From Pseudomonadota bacterium (GTDB lineage Bacteria; Pseudomonadota; Alphaproteobacteria; Micropepsales; Micropepsaceae): a stretch of 50,499 nt of DNA. Each line of letters opens with the position of its first letter. The first letter of the stretch is position 1. Made by a program: the position numbers and the translations under genes. The notes beneath the pieces were generated by a model. The model was not told the DNA's origin. It was given only the letters and a program-made list of their open reading frames with translations, and did not search any database. Positions 7,408 through 16,631 of the stretch are shown one piece after another. Location: the NCBI GenBank assembly GCA_016201105.1, contig JACQDN010000077.1, forward strand, positions 1 through 50,499, in the 5' to 3' direction.

Positions 7408-8523
7408 CTATTTGCGCGTGTACCAGTCGACGCCCATTGAGTCGGCTTCGCGGGCAATCAGTCCGCGGGCGCGCAGACAGTTCAAATGCGCAAGACTCTC
7501 GCCCGTTGCCATTCCGTAATTGCCGCTGGTGATCTTGGCGCGGAACAAGGCCGGAAAGCAGTCCACCGCCCGTTTGGGTTCTTCGCAAAGCGTGAGCAGC
7601 TTTTCTAGCCCGGTTTCGTGACCGTCAATCAATTCCTGCAGACGCAGTTTCACACCGCGAAACGGTTCGTTGTGCGAGGGCAGAACGAGAATGTCCGCCG
7701 GCAAGAGGGTCTTCAGCTTGCGACAGGAATCGATCCATTCCTGCAGCGGATTGGCCTCAGGCTCTGTAGGAAACAGGCTCACATTGGATGAGATGCGCGG
7801 CAGAATCTGATCGCCGGAAATGAAAAGGTTTTCCTCTCTGCACCATAGACACGCATGCTCCGGCGCGTGTCCGCGGCCCACGACGATTTCCCAGATGCGG
7901 TTTCCGATCGCAATCTTTTCGCCTTCTTCAATGCGGCGATACGCATTGGGCAGGTGATAGACGCCTTTGCCGAAACCTCCAAAGCGCGTGCGATAGTTCT
8001 CCAGTTGATCGTCGGGAAAACCCGCGGCCTTGTAGAAGCGAATGCCTTCAGGCGGCGCTTCCTCGCCGGTATCGGCAGCAAGATTGCGGCAGAGAAGATA
8101 ATCGGTGCGCGTCATCCACAGTTGCACGCCGAAGCGGCGCACCAGCCAGCCGGCAAGACCGACATGATCGGGATGAAGATGAGTAACGATGACGCGTTTG
8201 AGCGGCCGGTTCCTCATCGGCCCGACGAAAAGTTTTTCCCAAGCTTCCCGCGTGACTTCGTCGCGAATGCCGGTATCGACGATCGTCCAGCCGTCTGCGT
8301 CTTCCAGGAGCCATAAATTGATGTGGTTGAGCTGCATCGGCAGCCGCATGCGGATCCAATGCAACCCGGGTGCGATTTCGACGGTCTCGCCCAGTTCAGG
8401 GCGCGTCTCGAAAGGATAGTCGAGATTTCGGCCCGGCCGTTGGACCGTCTGTGATGCGTCCGGAGATGCGTCCAGAGAAGCGCCCGGAGAAGCGATTGGG
8501 GCGTCAGACACCGAGCCGTCCAT
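7408..8523 (-). CDS. MBL-fold metallo-hydrolase
   Basis: 371 aa from ATG 8523; a TTG at 8562 is an alternative start. The dinuclear metal site is THLHPDH (residues 114-120), with GRGHAPEH, ISGDQILP and LPSHNEPF supplying the later His/Asp ligands in the expected order. Residues 9-30 are low-complexity (ASPGASLDASPDAS), from an imperfect DNA repeat near the start. The fold is the lactamase/glyoxalase II type, with a C-terminal winged-helix-like domain (HLNCLRARGLIARE) as in LACTB2-like hydrolases. The substrate cannot be told. Confidence 0.9.
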   Translation of the reverse strand: MDGSVSDAPIASPGASLDASPDASQTVQRPGRNLDYPFETRPELGETVEIAPGLHWIRMRLPMQLNHINLWLLEDADGWTIVDTGIRDEVTREAWEKLFVGPMRNRPLKRVIVTHLHPDHVGLAGWLVRRFGVQLWMTRTDYLLCRNLAADTGEEAPPEGIRFYKAAGFPDDQLENYRTRFGGFGKGVYHLPNAYRRIEEGEKIAIGNRIWEIVVGRGHAPEHACLWCREENLFISGDQILPRISSNVSLFPTEPEANPLQEWIDSCRKLKTLLPADILVLPSHNEPFRGVKLRLQELIDGHETGLEKLLTLCEEPKRAVDCFPALFRAKITSGNYGMATGESLAHLNCLRARGLIAREADSMGVDWYTRK

Positions 8524-8632
8524 TTTGCAGTTGCGAAAGATCACTATGGGTAGCCGCGGCAATGCGCGTCAAGCGATGGTTGCTGCCCGGATTCCCGGAC
8601 TGTAGCTTGCGCGAACCTTGGGAGTTTGGCCG

Positions 8633-9259
8633 ATGTTCCGCCGCGTTGCCGTAGCGTTCGCCTTTCTGGCGTCAGCTTTTGCCGGCGGACTTTCGGCCGA
8701 TGCCGACGAACCGTCCAAGGATCCCATCAAGGCGCCGGCCGGATCCTACCGCCTGGAATCGCCGCACAGCCTTGTTCTCTTCGCGGTGTCTCATATCGGG
8801 CTGACAGACTATTACGGCCGCTTCGACCGGCTTTCGGGAACCCTGACTTTCGATCCGAAATCGCCCGAGAAAAGCGCCGTCGACATCTCCATCGACATGA
8901 CGAGCGTGGACACACCGAGCCCTGGCCTGGTGCGCGAGCTTATCAGCAGCGACGTATTCGACGCCAAGACGTTTGCGGTCGCGACCTTCAAATCGACCAA
9001 CATCAAGCGGACGGGCCCCGATTCAGGGCAAATTACCGGCGATCTGAAGCTCCACGGCATCAGCAAATCGGTCACGTTGGACGTTACCTTCGCCGGAACC
9101 AGGACGGACCCCTTGAGCAATGTGCAGGTCTTGGGATTTCACGCGACCACGACCATCAAAAGGACCGATTTCGGAATCGAAGATATGGTCTGGGAACCGC
9201 TGGTGGGAGATGACGTGAAGCTCACCATCGAAGCCCTCTTTGAACAGGAAACGCATTGA
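8633..9259 (+). CDS. YceI-family periplasmic lipocalin-like protein (first copy)
   Basis: 208 aa from ATG 8633, with GGGAG 8 bases upstream. A signal peptide covers about residues 1-24. The YceI beta-barrel core begins SYRLESPHSLVLFAVSHIG and contains GDLKLHGISKSVTLDVTF and IKRTDFGI, all family hallmarks. YceI barrels bind isoprenoid-type lipids. The stop overlaps the cytochrome b561 start (TGATG), and a second YceI gene follows b561, so this is a three-gene set like other b561/YceI operons. Confidence 0.94.
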   Translation: MFRRVAVAFAFLASAFAGGLSADADEPSKDPIKAPAGSYRLESPHSLVLFAVSHIGLTDYYGRFDRLSGTLTFDPKSPEKSAVDISIDMTSVDTPSPGLVRELISSDVFDAKTFAVATFKSTNIKRTGPDSGQITGDLKLHGISKSVTLDVTFAGTRTDPLSNVQVLGFHATTTIKRTDFGIEDMVWEPLVGDDVKLTIEALFEQETH

Positions 9260-10068
9260 TGCCTTCCACGCTTTCCTATCGCTACGGCACGGTCTCCATG
9301 ACGTTCCATTGGCTGATCGCAGCGCTGGTGCTCACCAATGTCGGACTGGGTCTGTCATTCGACAATTTCCCACGCGGCAGCGAAACGCTGCTCGAAGTCG
9401 TGCTGGTACATAAATCGATCGGATTGACGGTCTTGGTGCTGAGTGTTCTCAGACTTTTGTGGCGGCTCATGCACAAAGCGCCGCCGCTTCCGGCCGACAT
9501 GAACCCTGCGCTCAAGGTTCTGGGCCGCGCTTCGCACGTGTTGCTCTATTTCCTCATCATCGCGTTGCCGCTCACGGGTTGGGGGATCGTCTCCGCCTCC
9601 TCGCTCGGCGTTCCTACGCATTACTTCGGTCTGTTCGATTGGCCCAATCTGCAGTATTTCGCCAATTTGCCGCGCGAACAGCGCGCGCCCTATCGCGAGT
9701 TGTTCGACAATACGCATGTTCTGCTCGCGTGGACTGCTATCGGGCTGATTGTCCTTCACATATCGGCCGCCCTCTACCACCAGTTCGTGCGTCGTGACGA
9801 TGTGCTGAGGCGCATGCTTCCTGTCTCGAGACAAAGTTTGGCTCGTGTCGAAATCACATTTGGACTGATACTTGCGTTTTGTCTTCTCTCATTCGTGAAT
9901 GAGTTAGATGTACTTGGTCAACGTTGTTATTATATGGGCGATTTAAGTCCGGATGTCTTTTGCGTACGACCGTGGCTCTATTGGACGGCTTGGATCTTAT
10001 CGATTGCCGCCATATTGTCAGGTCTATACTGGTTTTTCCAAAATCGACGTGAAACAACCACAGACTAA
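9259..10068 (+). CDS. Cytochrome b561-family di-haem membrane protein with C-terminal extension
   Basis: 269 aa from ATG 9259, sharing one base with the yceI stop. The four-helix b561 core (residues about 1-190) has haem-ligand candidates His17 (FHW), His52 (VHKSIG), the His in DNTHVLLAW and the His in VLHISAALYHQF. After RRMLPVSRQSLARVE a C-terminal addition contains two more hydrophobic helices and a CYYMGDLSPDVFC loop with two Cys. DNA from about 9840 onward is markedly AT-richer (about 42% GC over 9841-10200 by hand count) than the surroundings. The addition may therefore have a different origin from the core. Confidence 0.9.
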   Translation: MPSTLSYRYGTVSMTFHWLIAALVLTNVGLGLSFDNFPRGSETLLEVVLVHKSIGLTVLVLSVLRLLWRLMHKAPPLPADMNPALKVLGRASHVLLYFLIIALPLTGWGIVSASSLGVPTHYFGLFDWPNLQYFANLPREQRAPYRELFDNTHVLLAWTAIGLIVLHISAALYHQFVRRDDVLRRMLPVSRQSLARVEITFGLILAFCLLSFVNELDVLGQRCYYMGDLSPDVFCVRPWLYWTAWILSIAAILSGLYWFFQNRRETTTD

Positions 10069-10136
10069 AACATCAAATGAATAAATTGCTGCCAACTCAG
10101 TGGGGTTCAAAGAATTATTCATCAATGGACGAGAAT

Positions 10137-10709
10137 ATGATCTCTTTCATAAGACTCGTGACTTTGCCCTGTGTAGTAATGATTTCTCTGTACTCGTCTT
10201 CAGCGTTCGCCGCGCGCTGGACCGTGGACACTTCCAAAAGCCACATCGCCTTTAGCGTCAATTGGAGCGGCCAACCCCTAAGGGGCGAATTCAAAAGCTG
10301 GAAGGCTGACATCGACTTCGACGCGGCGGACCTCACTCACGCGCGCGCCGACGTGACAATCAACACGACAAGCGCGACCACCGGCGACGGAGAAATCGAC
10401 AGCGCCCTGCAAGGCGCTTTGGGGCTGGGGACGTCGGACTTTCCTTCCGCGCGGTTTCAGACCGCGAAGATCGCGGGCAAAGGCCAGAACCGCTACGAGG
10501 CGGCCGGACAATTGACGCTCAAAGGCATCACAAAATCCCTCACCCTGCCTTTCACGCTCACCTTGAACGGAGACAGTGCCCATATGGTGGGCACGACCCA
10601 TCTCATCCGCACCGATTTCAACGTAGGTGGAGGAGAATATGCGAGCGAGAAGACAGTGTCGCATGACGTGACCGTATCGATCGATCTGACGGCGGCCAAA
10701 GTTCACTGA
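10137..10709 (+). CDS. YceI-family periplasmic protein (second copy)
   Basis: 190 aa from ATG 10137, which gives a clean signal peptide (MISFIRLVTLPCVVMISLYS then AFA). In-frame ATGs at 10077 and 10125 would add a hydrophilic leader, and none of the three has a strong ribosome binding site. The core RWTVDTSKSHIAFSVNWSG, QLTLKGITKSLTLPFTL and LIRTDFNVGGGEY are YceI features. The 5' end lies in the AT-rich junction, while the mature barrel returns to high GC. It is probably co-transcribed with cytochrome b561, 68 bases upstream. Confidence 0.92.
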   Translation: MISFIRLVTLPCVVMISLYSSSAFAARWTVDTSKSHIAFSVNWSGQPLRGEFKSWKADIDFDAADLTHARADVTINTTSATTGDGEIDSALQGALGLGTSDFPSARFQTAKIAGKGQNRYEAAGQLTLKGITKSLTLPFTLTLNGDSAHMVGTTHLIRTDFNVGGGEYASEKTVSHDVTVSIDLTAAKVH

Positions 10710-10764
10710 ACTACCCCACACTGCGCTGCTTGGGTTGCGGGTTCCGGCGCGATAGGTTGTCTGC

Positions 10765-11730
10765 ATGACCAAAGTGTTGGCCCGCGCCAAAGTTCTCCCT
10801 GCCAACGACGCCTCGATTTCCGAAGGCGCGGATATTTTGCTCGGCGGCGGCCTCGTCGCCTTTCCAACCGAGACTGTTTACGGCCTCGGTGCGGACGCAA
10901 CCAACGATCATGCCGTGGCGTCGATCTTCGTCGCCAAAGGGCGGCCGCGATTCAATCCGTTGATCGTGCATGTGCTGGCCCTCGAGGATGCCGAGCGGCT
11001 GGTGGCGCTTGCGCCGGCAGCGCGAATGCTGGCGAAGAAATTTTGGCCTGGTGCGCTGACGCTGGTCCTTCCGCGCAAGCCGGACGCGCCGATATCGCTC
11101 CTCGTGAGTGCGGGATTGGACACGGTCGCCGTGCGCGCGCCTTCCAACGCCGTGGCTCGAAGATTGTTGACGGCCGTGCGTCGCCCGCTCGCCGCTCCCA
11201 GCGCCAACGCCTCCGGCCACGTGAGCCCTACGACAGCAGCCCATGTGGGCGATGAATTGGGCGATGCGGTCAATCTGATCCTCGATGGCGGCGCAACGAA
11301 GCTTGGTCTTGAATCGACCGTGGTCGGATTTGAAGACGAAAAACCGGTGCTGTTGCGCCCGGGCGCCGTCGCGCGCGAAGAGATCGAAGCTGTAGTGGGA
11401 CGCCTCGGATCTGCCGCGAGCGATACCGTTTCCTCGCCAGGTCAATTGGCCAGCCACTATGCGCCGCGTGCGGTCCTTCGCTTGAACGTGCAAGACGTGC
11501 GAGAGAGTGAAGCCTTGCTCGCTTTTGGAATACCGCTTGCGGGTGCGAAGATCGTGCGCAACCTCAGTTCCGCTGGCGACCCGAAGGAAGCGGCCGCCAA
11601 TCTGTTCGCCATGTTGCGCGAACTCGACGCGAGCGGTACGAAATCGATCGCCGTGATGCCGATCCCTGAGCGAGGCTTGGGCGAAGCGATCAACGACCGC
11701 CTGCGCCGTGCGGCGGCGCCGCGAAGCTGA
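10765..11730 (+). CDS. tsaC: L-threonylcarbamoyladenylate synthase (TsaC/Sua5 type)
   Basis: 321 aa, the two-domain Sua5 form. The YrdC-like domain (residues about 15-200) includes PTETVYGLGADATN, the KGRPRFNPL nucleotide-binding segment, VRAPS and PLAAPSANASG. The C-terminal Sua5 domain contains SPGQLASHYAPRAVL. The enzyme makes threonylcarbamoyl-AMP from Thr, bicarbonate and ATP for the t6A37 modification of ANN-decoding tRNAs. The next gene begins 12 bases downstream, so the two are probably co-transcribed. Confidence 0.96.
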   Translation: MTKVLARAKVLPANDASISEGADILLGGGLVAFPTETVYGLGADATNDHAVASIFVAKGRPRFNPLIVHVLALEDAERLVALAPAARMLAKKFWPGALTLVLPRKPDAPISLLVSAGLDTVAVRAPSNAVARRLLTAVRRPLAAPSANASGHVSPTTAAHVGDELGDAVNLILDGGATKLGLESTVVGFEDEKPVLLRPGAVAREEIEAVVGRLGSAASDTVSSPGQLASHYAPRAVLRLNVQDVRESEALLAFGIPLAGAKIVRNLSSAGDPKEAAANLFAMLRELDASGTKSIAVMPIPERGLGEAINDRLRRAAAPRS

Positions 11731-11742
11731 TGCGAGGTTGAC

Positions 11743-13155
11743 GTGACCGTCACGGCAGATGTCATTGCGCGCCTGAAAGTGGCGGCTGGTCCCAAGGGAT
11801 TCAGCGAAGATCCGCAGGAAATTGCGCCGCATCTGACGGAATGGCGCGGCAAGTATCACGGCACCTCACCTCTTCTCTTGAAGCCGCAAACCGCCGCCGA
11901 AGTTTCCGTGCTGATAGCCATCTGTAACGAGACGCGCACGCCCGTAGTGCCGCAAGGCGGCAATACCGGGCTGGTGGGAGGACAAATCCCCCTCGGCGGC
12001 GAAGTGCTGCTCAGCCTTTCGCGCCTGAATCGCATTCGCGCGCTCGATGCCGACGGCATGAGCATCGTGGCGGAAGCGGGCGTCATCCTGGCTGACATAC
12101 AACGCAAGGCTGATGAAGCCGAGCGCTATTTCCCGTTGAGCCTCGCCGCGGAGGGCTCTTGCACCATCGGCGGCAATCTTTCGACCAATGCCGGCGGCGT
12201 GAACGTGTTGCGTTATGGTTCGGCACGCGATCTGGTGCTGGGGCTGGAGGTCGTGCTCGCCGATGGCCGGGTGCTCGATCTGCTGCGCACCTTGCGCAAA
12301 GACAATACCGGTTACGACCTCAAGCAACTCTTTCTCGGTTCCGAAGGCACGCTCGGCGTCATCACGGCGGCGGCCCTGAAGCTCTCCCCTAAGCCGCGCT
12401 CGCGCGTGACAGCCTTCGTCGCCGTCCGCGGTCCGGAGGCCGCCATTGAACTGCTGTCGCTGCTGAATGGCGAGACTGGCGGGCTGATCTCGGCCTTCGA
12501 ACTGATCCCGCGCATCGCGCTCGACTTCGTGACGGCTCACATCCCGCAGACTTACGACCCTCTGCACGTCCCATCACCCTGGTACGTGCTGCTGGAAGCG
12601 ACCAGCGGCTCGAACGATGCGCTTCAGCATGTCGTGGAAGAGGCCATGGGCCGCGCTCTTGAACGCGGCTTGGTTAGCGACGCCGGATTCGCCGCCAGCG
12701 ATGCGCAACGCGAAGCACTCTGGCGGCTGCGCGAAAGCATCTCGGAAGCGCAAAAATCCGAAGGCGCGTCGATCAAGCACGACGTGTCGGTGCCGATCAA
12801 AGACGTCCCGGCCTTTCTCGAGAAAGGTTGTGCGGCGGTGGAGCGCCTGGTGCCTGGCGCTCGCCCGGTGCCGTTCGGGCATCTCGGCGACGGCAACATC
12901 CATTTCAATTTCAGCGTGCCGAAGGGCACTGACGATGCAACCTTCCTCGCCCGCTGGGACGAAATCTCCCGCGCCGTGCACGACATCGTCCACGAATTTC
13001 ACGGTTCGATCAGCGCCGAGCACGGCTTGGGCGTGCAGAAACGCGACGAGATCGCGCGCTACAAAAGCGTGGCAGAACTGGGATTGATGCGCACGCTCAA
13101 ACGCACGCTCGACCCCAACAATATTCTCAATCCTGGAAAAGTGGTGACAGTTTAA
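11743..13155 (+). CDS. FAD-linked oxidoreductase, GlcD / D-2-hydroxyglutarate dehydrogenase family
   Basis: 470 aa from GTG 11743, with GAGG upstream. The N-terminal PCMH-type FAD domain contains PQGGNTGLVGGQIP (about residues 70-83) and EGSCTIGGNLSTNAGG. The C-terminal lid has GHLGDGNIHFNF and SAEHGLGVQKRD, both characteristic of the FAD-oxidase C domain in D-lactate, glycolate and D-2-hydroxyacid dehydrogenases. The exact D-2-hydroxyacid substrate cannot be read from sequence. Its TAA stop shares TTAA (13152-13155) with the stop of the convergent glucan synthase gene. Confidence 0.93.
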   Translation: MTVTADVIARLKVAAGPKGFSEDPQEIAPHLTEWRGKYHGTSPLLLKPQTAAEVSVLIAICNETRTPVVPQGGNTGLVGGQIPLGGEVLLSLSRLNRIRALDADGMSIVAEAGVILADIQRKADEAERYFPLSLAAEGSCTIGGNLSTNAGGVNVLRYGSARDLVLGLEVVLADGRVLDLLRTLRKDNTGYDLKQLFLGSEGTLGVITAAALKLSPKPRSRVTAFVAVRGPEAAIELLSLLNGETGGLISAFELIPRIALDFVTAHIPQTYDPLHVPSPWYVLLEATSGSNDALQHVVEEAMGRALERGLVSDAGFAASDAQREALWRLRESISEAQKSEGASIKHDVSVPIKDVPAFLEKGCAAVERLVPGARPVPFGHLGDGNIHFNFSVPKGTDDATFLARWDEISRAVHDIVHEFHGSISAEHGLGVQKRDEIARYKSVAELGLMRTLKRTLDPNNILNPGKVVTV

Positions 13156-15812
13156 GCCGCTTTTGGCATTTCCGGTTCGCGCGGCGGCGGCATTAGCGGC
13201 GCGGGCATCAAGATTGCGACAGGCGCGTTCGAGCGGCGGTAGGAAATCGCGCTGATCCCGGCGGTGAGAACGGTCGCTGCATACGGCAAGGTCTGGATCG
13301 CCAGCATGATCATCCAGAGCACTGCGGCGGGGTCGTCGAAGCCGCGATAGAGCGCAACCAACACGATCGCGAGCGAGCAGATCCCCAGGAGTGTCGTTTC
13401 CTGCCACGCGACCTTCAAGACTTGATCGAACGCAGCGGGGTTTTCGCATTTCGGCGTGCGCAGGAACGGCTTCTTCGACGTGAAAAGACCGGCGAGCACG
13501 GCTTTCGCAACGGTGTGCGTCAGCGCCAGACCCGCCACGGAAGCGAGCACGGCGCCGAAGAATCCGGAGCCGACCTTTTGCGGATAAAGCAACATGGTCT
13601 TGAGCGTTTTCGCGCCGAACAGCGCCAAGGCGCAGGCTGAAAGCGCGGCCATCGGTGCGGTGAAGTGGGATGGCGCGATCAGCATCAACGCCGTCCAGCC
13701 CAGTGCGAAGGAGGTAATGATAAAGCCGAGGCCGTCGGAAACCCACGGCAGCCAGCCGGAAAGAAACTGATAGCGCTGCGCCCGATTAAGCTTGGCATGG
13801 CCGAGGAAGACGGACGCTGCGTGGCGCTTCATGATCTGCATGGCGCCGTAGACCCAGCGATAACGCTGGCTCATGAAGGACGCCAGCGTATCCGGCGTCA
13901 GGCCGCGGCCCATGCTTTGAGGAATGTAGGCGGCACTATAACCGGCCTCGAAAAGCTTGAGTCCGAGCTCGGTGTCTTCGGTGATGCACCAGGGACTCCA
14001 ACCGTCGACTTCCTCGAGCGCATCCTTGCGCACGATGGTCATGGTACCGTGCTGGATGATGGCGTTGTGCTCGTTGCGTTCAACCATGCCGATATGGAAG
14101 AAGCCGCGATATTCTTCGTAGCACATCGCTTTAAAGAGATTGTCGTGTCCGTCGCGGTAGTCCTGTGGGCCTTGAACGAGAGCGACCTCGGGCGAGGCAA
14201 AGAACGGCAACGCGCGGCGCAACCAATAGGATTCGACGCAGTAGTCGCTGTCGATCACGGCGACATAGACGGCGTTCGGATCGGCAAGCTTCAGCGCTTC
14301 GTTTAGCGCACCGGCTTTGAAGCCTTTCACATTGTCCATGTGGAAGAAGCGGAAGCGCGAGCCGAGCGCGGCACAGTGCGCTTCGACCGGCTTCCACGTC
14401 TCGGGATCGGGTGTGTTGTTGTCGAGGACGATGACTTCGAAATTGTCGTAGTCGAGACGGGAAAGCGCGTTCAGCGTCTCGATCACCATGGACGGAGGTT
14501 CGTTGTAGCAAGGCACATGGACGCTGACGCGCGGGCTGCGTTCGGGAATGGCCGCTCTCAGGACGCGCCGCTCCACCCGCCACAAAATGGCGGCCAGCTC
14601 GACGCCTTCGGTGAGGATCAAGGCGCCCGCCATGAGCACCAGCGGGATCATCGCGACGATCATTACGATGTAACTGGGCTCGACATATTCAAGCGATGTT
14701 GCGTCGACCAGAACCAAGACGCCTGTCGCCACCACCGCAACCAATCCGGCCATGACAAGATAACCGGCGCTGCGCAGCCGCGGCATGCGCCCCAGGATCA
14801 GCAATCCCAAAAGGAAAGTGATGAAGGCCGCGGCCGGCGCGTATGTCCGCCATTCAGGAAAGGAGCGCAGCATCCCGGTGAACGCGAATTTCGGATTGCC
14901 GTTGGCGTCGTAAAGCCCCCAATAGGCGCCGACAGATCCTTCGCTGTTCTTCCAGGGCTGGTCGTAGGCTTCCAGCAGGTAATAGTCGTAGCCCTTGTCC
15001 ATCGCGAGCTGGACGAAGTTGCGGATGAAATAGGCCTCGTTGGCGCGCGAGGGTTCGGAGAACTTGTGCGCGCGCCCCTCAGAAGGCCATCCCGCTTCGC
15101 CGATGATAATCGGCTTGTTGGGGAATTCCTTTTCGACGTGCGCCAGCGCGCGCTGCAGGAAGGGAATGGAATCCTCGATCCGAACGCCTTCCCAGTAGGG
15201 AAGCAGATGCACCGAGATGACGTCGACATACTGTCCGATTTCCGGCGCGAGCAGCCACGTCGACCACGGCTCGGCCGTCGTCACCTTGATACGATTGGGC
15301 AACGAGGCGCGCACGTGCCGGATATATTCGTTGAGCTGATCGCTCGACACGAACCCGAACAAAATCGCTTCGTTGCCGACGATGACGCGATCGATGGTGC
15401 GCCGGTTGTCGAGTGCCGTCTTGATCGCGAGGTCGATGTCCTTCTCGTTGCGCTGCAGATCGGAATCGATCCAGATGCCGAGTGAAACGGTCATGCCGTA
15501 GCGCCGCGCGATTTCCGGTACGCGGTCCAAGCCGTTCGAAACCGTATAGGTGCGGATATGCGAGGTAAGGCGGGAGAGCTGGCGCATATCGTGATCGATG
15601 CGCTCTGGCGAAATGACGTCTTTCGAACGGTAGTGATATTGGCCGCTGGGATTGTAGGCGATGCCGCGCACCTGCCCGTCCCAATCGGGCGCGATCACAG
15701 CGTAATCGCGGCTGGCCCAGAACATGAAGCTGCCGCTGACGACGAGAAAAAGCGCGATCGCAATCCTGACCGCGCCGCCCGGCAATTCTCGCAGCCAACT
15801 GGCGAACGTCAC
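13152..15812 (-). CDS. GH17-GT2 fusion, NdvB-like beta-glucan synthase
   Basis: 886 aa from GTG 15812, with GGGGAG about 8 bases upstream. Order: an N-terminal anchor helix (13-33); a periplasmic GH17-like domain (about 45-325) with candidate acid/base Glu148 in VGNE and nucleophile Glu239 in IIIGEAGWPSEG; two to three TM helices (about 335-410); a cytoplasmic GT2 domain from 429 (VSVHVPCYNEPP) with DSD 521-523, TED 611-613 and QRYRW 639-643; then C-terminal TM helices. This layout matches the cyclic beta-1,3-glucan synthase NdvB of Pseudomonas and Bradyrhizobium, where the GH17 domain acts as a transglycosylase. The product is likely a periplasmic or exported beta-glucan. Confidence 0.85.
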   Translation of the reverse strand: MTFASWLRELPGGAVRIAIALFLVVSGSFMFWASRDYAVIAPDWDGQVRGIAYNPSGQYHYRSKDVISPERIDHDMRQLSRLTSHIRTYTVSNGLDRVPEIARRYGMTVSLGIWIDSDLQRNEKDIDLAIKTALDNRRTIDRVIVGNEAILFGFVSSDQLNEYIRHVRASLPNRIKVTTAEPWSTWLLAPEIGQYVDVISVHLLPYWEGVRIEDSIPFLQRALAHVEKEFPNKPIIIGEAGWPSEGRAHKFSEPSRANEAYFIRNFVQLAMDKGYDYYLLEAYDQPWKNSEGSVGAYWGLYDANGNPKFAFTGMLRSFPEWRTYAPAAAFITFLLGLLILGRMPRLRSAGYLVMAGLVAVVATGVLVLVDATSLEYVEPSYIVMIVAMIPLVLMAGALILTEGVELAAILWRVERRVLRAAIPERSPRVSVHVPCYNEPPSMVIETLNALSRLDYDNFEVIVLDNNTPDPETWKPVEAHCAALGSRFRFFHMDNVKGFKAGALNEALKLADPNAVYVAVIDSDYCVESYWLRRALPFFASPEVALVQGPQDYRDGHDNLFKAMCYEEYRGFFHIGMVERNEHNAIIQHGTMTIVRKDALEEVDGWSPWCITEDTELGLKLFEAGYSAAYIPQSMGRGLTPDTLASFMSQRYRWVYGAMQIMKRHAASVFLGHAKLNRAQRYQFLSGWLPWVSDGLGFIITSFALGWTALMLIAPSHFTAPMAALSACALALFGAKTLKTMLLYPQKVGSGFFGAVLASVAGLALTHTVAKAVLAGLFTSKKPFLRTPKCENPAAFDQVLKVAWQETTLLGICSLAIVLVALYRGFDDPAAVLWMIMLAIQTLPYAATVLTAGISAISYRRSNAPVAILMPAPLMPPPREPEMPKAA

Positions 15813-15916
15813 AATTCAACTCCCCAATTAACTCGACCGGCGACGCGCACTCGATTGCCTCAGTTTGCCGGGTTGCGAACCTTACCCCAGATCAGCTTTG
15901 CCGAACGCTTGTCCGA

Positions 15917-16438
15917 TTAGTATCCGCTGCTACCGGTGTCCTGATCCTGATCCTGGCCCGGCTTCTTTGGCGGTGCCGGTGTGACAGTCATCAGTTCAAG
16001 GTCGAATACTAACACTTGATCCGGGGGGATGAGGCCGCCACCCGCGCCGCGCGTGCCGTAAGCAAGGTGGGAGGGAATAACCAGTTCCCAGTGGTCGCCT
16101 TCCCGCATCAGCTGCAGCGCCTCGGTCCAGCCTGGAATGAGTTTGTTGACGGGAAACGTTGCCGGAAGGCCGGGTTCAGTGGAGTCGAACACCGTCCCGT
16201 TGATGAGAGCGCCCTTGTAATAGACGGTCACGGTGTCGAGCGGGCCCGGCCGCTTGCCGTTGCCGTACTGGATGACGCGGTACTGAAGTCCACTGGGGCG
16301 GACATAGACACCCGGCTTGTGTGAATTGTTGGCCAGATAGGCTGCGTTGGCCGCGGCGCTGAGTGATTCATCAGCATGGCTGGCCTGGAACGAAACAAGA
16401 GTAGCCAGTGCCGCCACGAGCATTCCAAATCGTTTCAT
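15917..16438 (-). CDS. FKBP-type peptidyl-prolyl cis-trans isomerase, exported
   Basis: 173 aa. A signal peptide covers about residues 1-22. The FKBP domain runs from about 47 to 152, with VTVYYKGALINGTVFDST, PGWTEALQLMREGDHWELVIPSHLAYGTRGAGG and IPPDQVLVFDLELM. The usual active-site aromatic and Asp/Phe positions are present. The C-terminus is a Pro/Lys then Gln-Asp repeat tail (DQDQD). It resembles the Mip/FkpA group without the dimerisation helix and probably assists folding in the periplasm. Confidence 0.93.
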   Translation of the reverse strand: MKRFGMLVAALATLVSFQASHADESLSAAANAAYLANNSHKPGVYVRPSGLQYRVIQYGNGKRPGPLDTVTVYYKGALINGTVFDSTEPGLPATFPVNKLIPGWTEALQLMREGDHWELVIPSHLAYGTRGAGGGLIPPDQVLVFDLELMTVTPAPPKKPGQDQDQDTGSSGY

Positions 16439-16631
16439 ATGTCCCTGCTTCCCGATTCTCGAAAAGCCCTTCCGGCTGCGCGGTTAGCGGCGGCTGATGG
16501 CTTTTCTGCGGCTTGCGGGTACCCCATTGGGATGTGATCCCCGCCAACTTCACATCGCATAACAGGAATATCCGCTAATGGATTGGATTCAAGGGCCCTT
16601 AGCCTTAACCAACAATACCAGGAGGCGAAAT

